Origin: CAZGOM01 sp964542875
GTDB lineage: Bacteria; Planctomycetota; Phycisphaerae; Phycisphaerales; Phycisphaeraceae
DNA: 45,947 bases
Assembly: GCA_964542875.1 (NCBI GenBank)
Contig: CAZIWA010000033.1
Coordinates: forward strand, 1-45,947
Direction: 5' to 3'
Shown here one piece after another: positions 7,912-15,372 of the stretch; the first letter of the stretch is position 1; every line of letters begins with the position of its first letter. The notes beneath the pieces are model-generated. The model saw only the letters and a list, made by a program, of their open reading frames with translations. It was not told the DNA's origin and ran no database searches. The position numbers were made by a program, and so were the translations under genes.

Positions 7912-10224
7912 ATGCGGATCGCCACATACCTGCTGTCGGTGCTCGTATTGTTCCTCGCCTCATCGCCCTCCCACGCACAGCCTGTCCCGGCCCCCGCACC
8001 AGCCCCCGGCCAGGTCATCGAAACCTACGACTTCAAAAAACTCGAACGCCTCGCCCCGCGCTTCCGCTCCTTCTATGTCACCTGGGGCACCACCGAAAAG
8101 CCGGAGTTCAAACGCTACATCGAAACCGTCCAGCCCGCCGTCGTCCAGGCCGGGTGGTATGGCGGCATGTTCCACGGCTATGTCGATCTCAAAACCTCCA
8201 CCGGCTACCCCATGCAGCTCCCAGTCTCCGGCCTTGAAGCCTGCCTTGAGCAATGGAGAACCCTGCACGCCCTCGTCAAAGCCAACAACGGCAAATCCAT
8301 CGCCCACTTCACCGTCACCAACGTCATCAAAGGCCCCGAAAAAGACGACCTCAAAAACCCCGGCAACTTCGCCGACTGGTACTCCTACACCTGGCCCGCA
8401 AACCTCCTGGGCGTCAAGCCCTCCCCCAGCTACCAGGACCTCCTCGCCAGGGATTCCACCGGCAAGCCGCTGGTCCGCTCTCACTACGTGCAGTACCACG
8501 GCCTCTGCATCAACAACCCCGCCACGCGCAAAATGCTCACCTCCATGCTCCGCGTCGCCATTGATAACGGCGTTGACGGCGTCATGACCTGCTACAACTA
8601 CCGCTGGGACTGCTCCTGCGAACACTGCCAGGCCTCCTTCAAGGCTTACCTCAAAGACAACTACACCCCTCAGGAACTTAAGACCCATTTCAAGATCGAC
8701 GACCTAGACGCCACCAAGTTCGACTACATCCCCGGTCAAACCCCCGGCTACCCCGCCGACAAGGACATTTCCCCCTTCACCCTCGCCTCCTACCAGTGGT
8801 CCGGCATCGCCTACAAAAAAGCCTGGGACGAAATCTTCATCGTCAACGGCCGCGCCAAAAAGCCAGACCTCATCCTCGGCCAGTGGAACCACATCGGCAA
8901 TGTCGGCATCACCGAAGAACGCTCCTTTCTCCCCGCTTCCATGTGGGCCAAAGGAGAAAACTATCTCTGGTACTCCGGCAATCATTACAACCGTGACATC
9001 AAGCCCGTCGACGCGGAAGGCAACCCCAACCCGTATTACGAAAACGACGGTTGGCTCAACGGACTCTACATGCGCGCCCTCGCCGGCGATAAGCCCTACG
9101 CCATCGGCCGCTACGACGGCGTGCGCACCCGCGTGGGCCTCTCCGAAACCATGGCCCTGGGCGGCGCCGGCACCGGCCTCTACAACAACATCACCGACCC
9201 CGCAGCCTTCGCCGTCCTGGAGAACTACACAAAGTTCGCCAAGTCGCACGAAACCGATGTGCTCGACACCCACATCCGCGCCGGCAAAACCAGCCCGGTC
9301 CAGCCCGCCATGATCGCCGATACCTGCGTCATCATCCCCCGCCAGTCCGCCTGGGCAGGCAAAAAGCAATCGTTTGATACCTTCCGCAAAGTGGCCACCA
9401 GCCTCGTGCGCAGGCAATACCCCGTCGTCTTCTGCTCGGATGAGAACATCCGTTTCGCCAACGCTGCGGCCCGGGCCAACCCAACCGTTTTGGACGCCAA
9501 AAACCTCGACAGTGAAGAGTTCCGCGTCAATGGCGATCTCAGCGCCTACCGCACCATCATCCTCCCGGAAGTCCTCGCCCTCTCCGATGCTCAAATCAAG
9601 GCGCTTGAACGCTTCCTACTCACCGACCCCACCCACAAGCTCGTCATCATTGGCAACATGGCCACCCTCGACAATCACGACCGCCCATGGGCCATCGCCC
9701 AGCATGCCGACTCCGCCACCCGGCTTGCCAAGCTTTTCTCGTACTACAGCCAGATCACCACGGTGAAAATCGGGGAAATCGACGCCATCAATTGGTCCCA
9801 GGACTGCAGCCGCCCCTTTGAAATCTGGACCGAATCCACGCCCGGCCAGCGCATGCCCCTGGCCGCGGAAAACCCCCTGCGCGTTGCCCTTTACGCTCAC
9901 CCCAATGGCCGCCACGTCCTCCACATCGTCAACTACAACCGCGATGTCGCCCAGGCGCTCACCAGCAAAAAAGCCAACACCGATGCGGAACTCCCCATCC
10001 CCACCCCCCCCCTGTGGATCAGAATCCCCCGCAACGGTGCTATTAAAACCGCCAGCTTCTTCAATGACGACAAATCCAAGCCTCACCTCTTCACCCCAGA
10101 CCTCAACCCCGACGGCACTCCGGAATCCGTAAACGTCACCGCCGAGTCCGCTCAAAAAGGCGAAAGCTACGATTGGATCAAAATCGGCCCCGTCACCGTC
10201 TACCGTGTCCTGGAGCTCTATTAG
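7912..10224 (+). CDS. Secreted glycoside-hydrolase-like protein
   Basis: A 770-residue exported protein. Residues 1-22 form a signal peptide ending SHA, followed by a Pro/Ala linker. The body reads like an (alpha/beta)8 glycosidase of the GH42 or hypothetical-glycosyl-hydrolase type: repeated Trp/Tyr-rich strands, a C234-S-C-E-H-C239 cluster similar to the CxCxxC of such proteins, and NNPATRKMLTSMLRVAIDNGVDGVM before it. Residues from about 500 to 640 look like a Rossmann-like trimerisation domain (ADTCVIIPRQSAW, ILPEVLALSDAQI). The C-terminus is probably a beta domain. I cannot assign catalytic acids with confidence or name a family. ATG 7912 is chosen because it begins the signal peptide. 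Confidence 0.65.
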   Translation: MRIATYLLSVLVLFLASSPSHAQPVPAPAPAPGQVIETYDFKKLERLAPRFRSFYVTWGTTEKPEFKRYIETVQPAVVQAGWYGGMFHGYVDLKTSTGYPMQLPVSGLEACLEQWRTLHALVKANNGKSIAHFTVTNVIKGPEKDDLKNPGNFADWYSYTWPANLLGVKPSPSYQDLLARDSTGKPLVRSHYVQYHGLCINNPATRKMLTSMLRVAIDNGVDGVMTCYNYRWDCSCEHCQASFKAYLKDNYTPQELKTHFKIDDLDATKFDYIPGQTPGYPADKDISPFTLASYQWSGIAYKKAWDEIFIVNGRAKKPDLILGQWNHIGNVGITEERSFLPASMWAKGENYLWYSGNHYNRDIKPVDAEGNPNPYYENDGWLNGLYMRALAGDKPYAIGRYDGVRTRVGLSETMALGGAGTGLYNNITDPAAFAVLENYTKFAKSHETDVLDTHIRAGKTSPVQPAMIADTCVIIPRQSAWAGKKQSFDTFRKVATSLVRRQYPVVFCSDENIRFANAAARANPTVLDAKNLDSEEFRVNGDLSAYRTIILPEVLALSDAQIKALERFLLTDPTHKLVIIGNMATLDNHDRPWAIAQHADSATRLAKLFSYYSQITTVKIGEIDAINWSQDCSRPFEIWTESTPGQRMPLAAENPLRVALYAHPNGRHVLHIVNYNRDVAQALTSKKANTDAELPIPTPPLWIRIPRNGAIKTASFFNDDKSKPHLFTPDLNPDGTPESVNVTAESAQKGESYDWIKIGPVTVYRVLELY

Positions 10225-10252
10225 CACGGCAACCTCCGCCCCTCCTGGGTGG

Positions 10253-10284
10253 CACACCGTAGACCGTCCGCGGGCTACGGTGTG
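10253..10284 (+). terminator. Hairpin downstream of the glycosidase-like gene
   Basis: CACACCGTAG (10253-10262) and CTACGGTGTG (10275-10284) form a 10-bp perfect stem 29 bases after the stop codon. There is no T-tract beyond TCTTG, so intrinsic termination is uncertain. Confidence 0.45.
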
Positions 10285-10326
10285 TCTTGCACGTGCCAAC
10301 AAAAAATCACCAACCCACCTCACACC

Positions 10327-10380
10327 AAAAACACGTTAGCCCGACGCGCCAGCGAGGGTATTCGGGCAACAGCCCGACCT
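10327..10380. repeat. Dispersed intergenic repeat, family C, copy 2
   Basis: Second copy of the -ARRASEG--encoding repeat (compare 6301-6355). The TTCGGGC/GCCCGA core stem is kept, but the outer stem pairs of copy 1 are lost. It lies between the convergent ends of the glycosidase-like and CorC-type genes. Confidence 0.7.
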
Positions 10381-10441
10381 CCCATTCACCCCACAAATTC
10401 CCCCTCAATTCTCCTCTTTCCTCAACATCACACTTCCCCCC

Positions 10442-11749
10442 TCACTCCACCGCCTCAAGCTGCGTCTCCAAAATCTTGTGCCGTCTGACCTTCTTCACCA
10501 GAAACTTCACCTTGTCCATCACAAAGACGTCCCCGCCTTTGATCGTTTCCTTGTGCTGGCTGGCGATCCAGTCCGCCAGCACCGTCTCACCCGGCGCCTC
10601 CTGCGCAAACAGAGGCCGCGCCAGCGCCTGTCTCACCTTCCCCACCGTCACGCCGCCGCCCGCCACCCATTGCCGTCCCGCCTGCGTCATGTGCTTGGGA
10701 AACCGGTCGAATTCATCCTGAATATCCCCCACCACTTCTTCCAGGATGTCTTCCAGCGTCACCATGCCCAGGATCTTCTGCGTCTCGTCGCGCACCAGCG
10801 CAAGGTGCGCATGCTCGCCCATCATCTTGTTGAACGCCTGGCTCACCGTCATATCGCTTGAAAGCGAAATCAGGCTCCGGGTGATCTCCTTGATATCCGG
10901 GTTCTCCGGATGCGTCTTGGGAAGAAAGATCAGCTCCTTTACATTCACATACCCCACGATTCCCTGTGCATCGCCCTTGCGCGTCGTCACCGGGAAGCGG
11001 GTATGCGCCTCCAGGTGTGCGGTAATGATGTGCTCCGTCAGCTTCCCCCCCTGGTCGAGCATCACAATGTCCGAAGCGGGCAGCAAAATATCCTTGATCT
11101 TCGTCCGCGCGATCTTGCTCGCCCCCACGATCATCCGCTCCTCATGCGCTCCCAGGATCCGCGCCGTGCGCAAAAGGTGCGCCTGCGCGCGCAGTTCCCC
11201 CAGGCCCGCATCTGCTTCACCCGCTGGGTTGGCCATGCCGCGCATCAGAAAACTCGTCGCCACTTTCGTGATCCATTCAAACACCAGCACCACCGGGTAC
11301 ACCATCAGCGCGAACATCCGCATCCAGGGCGAAAGCGCCAGGCAAACCAGCTCCGCATTGCGCAGCGCGAACGTTTTAGGCACCAGCTCACCCACAATGA
11401 TCGTCAACCCCGAAAGCGGCAGCACCACCATCGCAATCGCCAGCACGTCCGCCGTCTTGCCCGTCACGCCCAGCTTTTCCGTCAGCCAGGGCGACAAAAA
11501 CTCTTCCGCCCCCGCACCGCTGGTCGCAGCAGCCACCGCGCCCACCAGCGTGATGCCGATCTGCACCACCGCAAGGCTGGCTTCCATACGATTTTTCATC
11601 GCAAGCGCGGCTTTGGCGCCCGGCTTGTTTTCCCCGGCCAAAGTGGTCAGCCGGCCGATGCCTACGGAGGCCAGGGCCAGCTCATAAGCCGCAAAGAAAC
11701 TGTTCAGCAAAAGCATGAAGGCGACAATAGTGAGTTCTGTTGTGTCCAT
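10442..11749 (-). CDS. CNNM/HlyC/CorC-type membrane protein with CBS domains
   Basis: The 435-residue protein has the DUF21 transmembrane domain (MLLLNSFFAAYELALASV at the start, then two further hydrophobic blocks up to about residue 160). A cytoplasmic CBS pair follows (IVMLDQGGKL to FNKMMGEHAHLALVRD), then a small C-terminal CorC_HlyC-like domain (VAGGVTVGKVRQAL). Annotated members are called haemolysins, but the family is linked to divalent-cation (Mg/Co) transport. ATG 11749 starts at the first helix. No strong Shine-Dalgarno is seen. It is monocistronic by spacing. Confidence 0.9.
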   Translation of the reverse strand: MDTTELTIVAFMLLLNSFFAAYELALASVGIGRLTTLAGENKPGAKAALAMKNRMEASLAVVQIGITLVGAVAAATSGAGAEEFLSPWLTEKLGVTGKTADVLAIAMVVLPLSGLTIIVGELVPKTFALRNAELVCLALSPWMRMFALMVYPVVLVFEWITKVATSFLMRGMANPAGEADAGLGELRAQAHLLRTARILGAHEERMIVGASKIARTKIKDILLPASDIVMLDQGGKLTEHIITAHLEAHTRFPVTTRKGDAQGIVGYVNVKELIFLPKTHPENPDIKEITRSLISLSSDMTVSQAFNKMMGEHAHLALVRDETQKILGMVTLEDILEEVVGDIQDEFDRFPKHMTQAGRQWVAGGGVTVGKVRQALARPLFAQEAPGETVLADWIASQHKETIKGGDVFVMDKVKFLVKKVRRHKILETQLEAVE

Positions 11750-12067
11750 AATTTCGGCAATTTTTCAGCCAACCCGCAAGTATAAGCAATTTGCATTCCT
11801 AATTCAGCGACGGGGCATTTTCCTTTCGCACGTCTCAGAGTTGCCTCGTCCTGATACCGACGGGTTCCACGTAAGCATCGCCCAAAACACGCCTGATATC
11901 TTCAGCCCGCCCGCTTCCCCGCGCTCCCGGGGCAATTGCTTCTGGGATTGGGGCTCCGGGGGAGCGCCCGGTATGTCGGGTGCATGCGGACCTGTCGGAG
12001 GACTTTGAAAAAGTCTTATCCATCCCAGGTGGATGCCGCCTGATCCCCCAAATCTCGATCACCCCGC

Positions 12068-12113
12068 TCATGGACACCTGATAACCCGGCCACCCGGCAA
12101 TCCGGACGCGCAG
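12068..12113. repeat. Dispersed intergenic repeat, family B, copy 2
   Basis: TCATGGACACCTGATAACCC followed by GGCCACCCGG matches the left part of copies at 2008 and 42333. The right part has diverged (CAATCCGGACGCGCAGG). Confidence 0.6.
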
Positions 12114-12173
12114 GCTTTCATCAAATGCGATTGCCCTGAACACCCAGTCCCACTGGACAACTCCACGCTCCCC

Positions 12174-12186
12174 TGACAATATGTCA
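12174..12186. promoter_or_regulatory. Small dyad immediately upstream of PhyH
   Basis: TGACA (12174-12178), ATA, TGTCA (12182-12186) form an inverted repeat that occupies the place of a Shine-Dalgarno before ATG 12191. It may be an operator or an mRNA hairpin; it could also be chance. Confidence 0.3.
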
Positions 12187-12190
12187 TATC

Positions 12191-13012
12191 ATGAACACAC
12201 AAGACCCCATCCTCGCCTCCCTGTCCCAGCGCACTCTAAAAGCACTCACGCAGGAACAAGCCCAACAATTCATCACCCAGGGTTACACCGTCCTTAAAAA
12301 CGCCTTCGACCCCGCCGATGCCGCCGCCATCCGCGCCATCGTCTGGAATAAAATCGGCCTCTCCCCCGACCAGCCCCAAACCTGGGAAAAACCCATCATC
12401 CACCTTCGCGAATCCTTCGGCGGCCCCGAAGTCCAGCGCGTCTTCTCCCCCCGCATCCACGACGCATTCGACGACCTCATGGGCCCCGGCACCTGGATTC
12501 ACCCCCACGTTCTTGGCTGGTGGCCCGTGCTCTTCCCCAGCAAAACCCAAGGCACCTGGGAGCCCCCCAAAGCCGGCTGGCACGTCGACGGCATACAGTT
12601 CCATCACCACCTCACCTCCCGCGACCAAGGCCTCCTCCCCATCTTCATCTTCTCCGACTGCGGCCCAGACGATGGCGGCACCGCCTTCGACGTCGGCTCA
12701 CACAAAATCACCGCCCGCATCCTCGCAGACTCCGAGCCGGCAGGCCTCCATGTCGACGAACTCTGCAAACGCGTCAACGCTCACCCACGTGAAAATGTCA
12801 CCCGCGTCATCGGCAATGCAGGCGACGTCGCCCTCCTCCACCCTTTCATCAATCACGCCGTCGGCGTGAACGTCGGCACCCAGCGCGTCCGCTTCATCTG
12901 CAACCAATGCATCGCCCTCCATCAACCCATGCAGCTCGACCGCCCCACCCTCGGCCAGCACTCCCTCGTCGAACTCGCCACCAAGGCCGCCCTCCAAAGC
13001 CAACCCGCCTGA
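12191..13012 (+). CDS. Phytanoyl-CoA dioxygenase (PhyH) family protein
   Basis: A 273-residue Fe(II)/2-oxoglutarate oxygenase-like protein, the third in this window. Iron ligands are H131-V-D133 (GWHVDG) and H222 (FINHAVGVN); R232 follows as the probable 2-oxoglutarate ligand. Its N-terminal part (TLKALTQEQAQQFITQGY) is the usual PhyH entry helix. The insert rich in Trp and Pro before the HVD motif (HVLGWWPVLFP) distinguishes it from the two PhyH proteins at 1-1714. ATG 12191 gives a normal length, but no Shine-Dalgarno precedes it. No signal peptide is visible. The substrate is unknown. Confidence 0.9.
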   Translation: MNTQDPILASLSQRTLKALTQEQAQQFITQGYTVLKNAFDPADAAAIRAIVWNKIGLSPDQPQTWEKPIIHLRESFGGPEVQRVFSPRIHDAFDDLMGPGTWIHPHVLGWWPVLFPSKTQGTWEPPKAGWHVDGIQFHHHLTSRDQGLLPIFIFSDCGPDDGGTAFDVGSHKITARILADSEPAGLHVDELCKRVNAHPRENVTRVIGNAGDVALLHPFINHAVGVNVGTQRVRFICNQCIALHQPMQLDRPTLGQHSLVELATKAALQSQPA

Positions 13013-13092
13013 CCCCACATGCAATTCAATCAAATCACCACGAAAAACATCCGTCGCCAACGAACCTCGTTCACTTGAAATATTCTTGAAAT

Positions 13093-13165
13093 TTCAGTTA
13101 CTTATACACTGAATTAAGAAAATGTCTTGCACCTGATATCACGTATGTTATACTCAGCAACTGAG
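13093..13165 (+). promoter_or_regulatory. Sigma-70-type extended -10 promoter flanked by two dyads
   Basis: TTGCAC (13127-13132), 16 bases, TATACT (13149-13154), with TG at 13146-13147 giving an extended -10. Dyad 1 is TTCAGT / ACTGAA (13093-13098 with 13108-13113), upstream of the -35. Dyad 2 is CTCAG-CAA-CTGAG (13153-13165), over the expected start site. Both share the CTGA half-site, suggesting one regulator binding both sides. It drives the gene at 13260 with a leader of about 100 bases. Confidence 0.65.
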
Positions 13166-13259
13166 CAGAATCAGTTTGTTTTTTCATGTCTAAATCTGCT
13201 CGCCTGATGTTCAAATCCTTTCAATCGCCTTGCTTTAATCTCGTCTTAGGGGAACTGCC

Positions 13260-13760
13260 GTGCGTTTTTTGAAATTACTCGACTCCACCGACACACGTCC
13301 CGGCGAACGGCGTCACGCAAGCACTCCAAATCCCGACGATTCCGCACGTTTTGAATGCATGGTCCGCGCTTCGCACCTGCGTTATTGGCGCCCCGGCATG
13401 TCCTTCGACCACACCATTGGCCGCCTCCTCATCGGCCTGGCCCCCAGCGCATCCATGATCGAACTGCGCCTCACTGAAGTTTTAAATGAACAGATCGCCG
13501 CAGGCGTCGCCCGCTGCGATGTCGATGTCTTTAACCTTCAGGACATCCGCACCCCCCAGGACACCGCACGCTACTTCACCCAGAACATCAACATCGTCGC
13601 CACCCCCGTCGCCGCCTTCTGGCAAAACGGCCAGCTCATCGACCTCTCCCAAGGCGGCAAGGCCACCATGATGTGCCTCCAACGCATCGGCCTCACCGGC
13701 TCCTTCGAACGCATGCTCGGACGCCTCTGCCCCTCCGACCCCACGCTCGATAACTTCTAA
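13260..13760 (+). CDS. Small protein with thioredoxin-like C-terminal half
   Basis: A 166-residue protein starting at GTG 13260, with a strong ribosome binding site AGGGGA at 13249-13254. I do not recognise a named family. Residues 84-130 (VARCDVDVFNLQDI, then NINIVATPVAAFWQNGQLID) read like the second half of a thioredoxin fold: a strand, a helix, the TP at 115-116 where thioredoxins have the cis-proline, then a strand ending in NGQLID. The CxxC redox motif is absent, so thiol chemistry is unlikely. The N-terminal 50 residues are polar and basic. It has its own promoter and a strong terminator, so it is a free-standing regulated gene, though its function is unknown. Confidence 0.8.
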   Translation: MRFLKLLDSTDTRPGERRHASTPNPDDSARFECMVRASHLRYWRPGMSFDHTIGRLLIGLAPSASMIELRLTEVLNEQIAAGVARCDVDVFNLQDIRTPQDTARYFTQNINIVATPVAAFWQNGQLIDLSQGGKATMMCLQRIGLTGSFERMLGRLCPSDPTLDNF

Positions 13761-13810
13761 GCAACGCGCCTGCACCCACCCAGCTCACACCCAAAAAACC
13801 TCCGCGGGAA

Positions 13811-13852
13811 CTGATCCCCTTCTTCCTGGGCCCCGTCCCCCTTTCCGCTGGA
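13811..13852. repeat. Dispersed intergenic repeat, family D, copy 2
   Basis: Similar to 4400-4440: CTTCTTCC, a G-run, then CCCGTCCCC and TTCCGCTG. It lies between convergent gene ends. Confidence 0.55.
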
Positions 13853-13911
13853 CCACCGATTCACCCACCATCCGAACCTGCATCCTGTAACAAACCATTC
13901 TCTCCTCCGTA

Positions 13912-13950
13912 AAAACACAACGGCCGGCATCTCGCCGGCCGTTGTGTTTT
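13912..13950. terminator. Bidirectional intrinsic terminator
   Basis: A 17-bp perfect stem joins 13912-13928 (AAAACACAACGGCCGGC) and 13934-13950 around the loop ATCTC. A-rich and T-rich ends give a T-tract in both directions. It sits between the gene ending at 13760 and the leftward aminotransferase ending at 13975. Confidence 0.93.
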
Positions 13951-13974
13951 GAATTGCGCAATCTCAAAAAACCA

Positions 13975-15234
13975 TCAAACATTCTTCTCGATCTTCACCG
14001 CAGCCGCGATTGTGTCATCAATCTCTTCATCGGTGAACCCCTCATGCAGCCCCAGCATCAGACACTTGTCATTGATCGCGATGATGTTCTTCAGCACCGC
14101 ACGGTCAGTGGGCTTCACGTTCCCGCTGGCGTTGTTCCACGGCAACCCCTGCCCATACACCTGCTGCTTGGTGTACCAGTCATGCGTCACCGGGAAATGC
14201 CCATACCCTGCGCCCGCCGGAATGCCTTCATCGCCCATCAGCTTCGCCAGTTCTGCCGTGTTGGCCAGGCCCAGCGCGCGATAGTCCACCTCGATCAGGA
14301 AGAACCAGTACGACGACTGCGCGCCCCATTCCTTGCCCGTGTGCAGCTTGAAATGTTTGGTCTGCGCGGCCAGGCCATCGGCAAGCCGGTTGGCCAGGCG
14401 CACGCGCGTTTCCACAAACCCGGGCAGCCGCGAAAGCTGAACCCGGCCCACGCATGCGTGCGATTCATCCATGTTCATGTTCAGCGCCGCCAGCACGTTG
14501 CCGGTGTTGCCGGTCACGCCAAAAGGCTTGCCCCGGTCGGCATGCCTCCGGATCTTCCAATACCGGTCCTGGCTCTTGGTGAACACCACGCCGCCTTGGC
14601 CCAGTGTCGCATGATGCTTGCCGAACATCGTTGAAAACGCGGCCACATCACCGATCGTCCCCGCCGGGCGGCCCTTGTACTTGGCCCCATGCGCCTGCGC
14701 ACAGTCTTCCACCACCAGCAGGTTGTGCTTGCGCGCCAGTTCCATGATCGGATCCATGTCCGCAGGCGTGCCCGCGATATGCGCCACCACAATCGCCCGC
14801 GTCCGAGGCGTAATCGCCGGTGCGATCGTCTCCGCGCTGATGTTGTAACTCCCCCTGGCGCTGTCCACCGTCACGGGAATCAAATTCATCAGCACCACCG
14901 GCATGATCCCGCCCGGGTCCGTCACAGGCGGCACGATCACTTCGCTAAACGGCTCCAGTTCCAGCGACCTCAGCGCGACATACACCGAGTTGGTCCCGGA
15001 GTTCACACCGTCGGCAAACCCGCCGCCCAGTGACGCCGCAAACTCTTCGCAATACTTCGTTTCCTGCTCGCCGTTGTAGCCCAGCAGGTGAGACCCTTCT
15101 TCAATCGCCCGGTCAAACAGCGCCATCAGCGCCGCTTTTTCCGTCTGCCCAAACAGCTTGCGAACCGGAAAAGGCTTCGTCCGAACCGGTGTCCCGCCTT
15201 TGCTGGCCAACATCTCAACAGGTGCGCTTGTCAT
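13975..15234 (-). CDS. DegT/DnrJ/EryC1/StrS aminotransferase family protein
   Basis: A 419-residue PLP-dependent fold-type I protein of the sugar aminotransferase family. The PLP-pyridine Asp is D177 in VVEDCAQAHGA, and the internal aldimine lysine is K206 in STMFGK, followed by the usual glycine run LGQGG. The N-terminus (LASKGGTPVRTKPFP) is of the AHBA-synthase-like subgroup. Family members transaminate keto-sugars or make aminosugars for surface glycans or natural products; others are dehydratases. It lies 138 bp downstream of a second family member on the same strand, so the two are probably co-transcribed and end at the terminator 13912-13950. They differ too much to be a recent duplication. 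The exact substrate is unknown. Confidence 0.92.
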   Translation of the reverse strand: MTSAPVEMLASKGGTPVRTKPFPVRKLFGQTEKAALMALFDRAIEEGSHLLGYNGEQETKYCEEFAASLGGGFADGVNSGTNSVYVALRSLELEPFSEVIVPPVTDPGGIMPVVLMNLIPVTVDSARGSYNISAETIAPAITPRTRAIVVAHIAGTPADMDPIMELARKHNLLVVEDCAQAHGAKYKGRPAGTIGDVAAFSTMFGKHHATLGQGGVVFTKSQDRYWKIRRHADRGKPFGVTGNTGNVLAALNMNMDESHACVGRVQLSRLPGFVETRVRLANRLADGLAAQTKHFKLHTGKEWGAQSSYWFFLIEVDYRALGLANTAELAKLMGDEGIPAGAGYGHFPVTHDWYTKQQVYGQGLPWNNASGNVKPTDRAVLKNIIAINDKCLMLGLHEGFTDEEIDDTIAAAVKIEKNV

Positions 15235-15264
15235 CTTATTTCAATCTTTCTTTGTGATTATTCT

Positions 15265-15322
15265 TCCCCCTCTCCCCTTGGGAGAGGGCCGGGTTGAGGG
15301 CCGCCAACGCACACCCTCAACC
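15265..15322. repeat. Double-hairpin dispersed repeat between the aminotransferases
   Basis: CCCTCTCCC (15268-15276) pairs with GGGAGAGGG (15280-15288), and GGTTGAGGG (15292-15300) with CCCTCAACC (15314-15322). The sequence type, which reads SPLGRGPG in one frame, is a common intergenic repeat of several bacterial phyla as I recall. It may attenuate expression of the downstream gene. Confidence 0.6.
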
Positions 15323-15372
15323 TCACGATTCGCAGCACTCCGGGTCTTTCCGGCCAGACCCCAGGCCCTTCC

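Larger units (their letters stand above)
11750..12190. other. Intergenic region, repeat B copy and small palindrome, no gene seen
   Basis: This 441-bp divergent gap lies between the CorC-type gene and the third PhyH gene. It holds repeat family B copy 2 (12068-12113) and a small dyad TGACA-ATA-TGTCA (12174-12186) ending four bases before the PhyH start. An open antisense frame at 11835-12179 has no recognisable family and odd composition, and I do not call it. Confidence 0.55.

Noticed and set aside
11835..12179. Antisense open frame of 114 codons in the CorC-PhyH gap
   Set aside because: It contains repeat family B sequence, lacks a ribosome binding site and matches no family.
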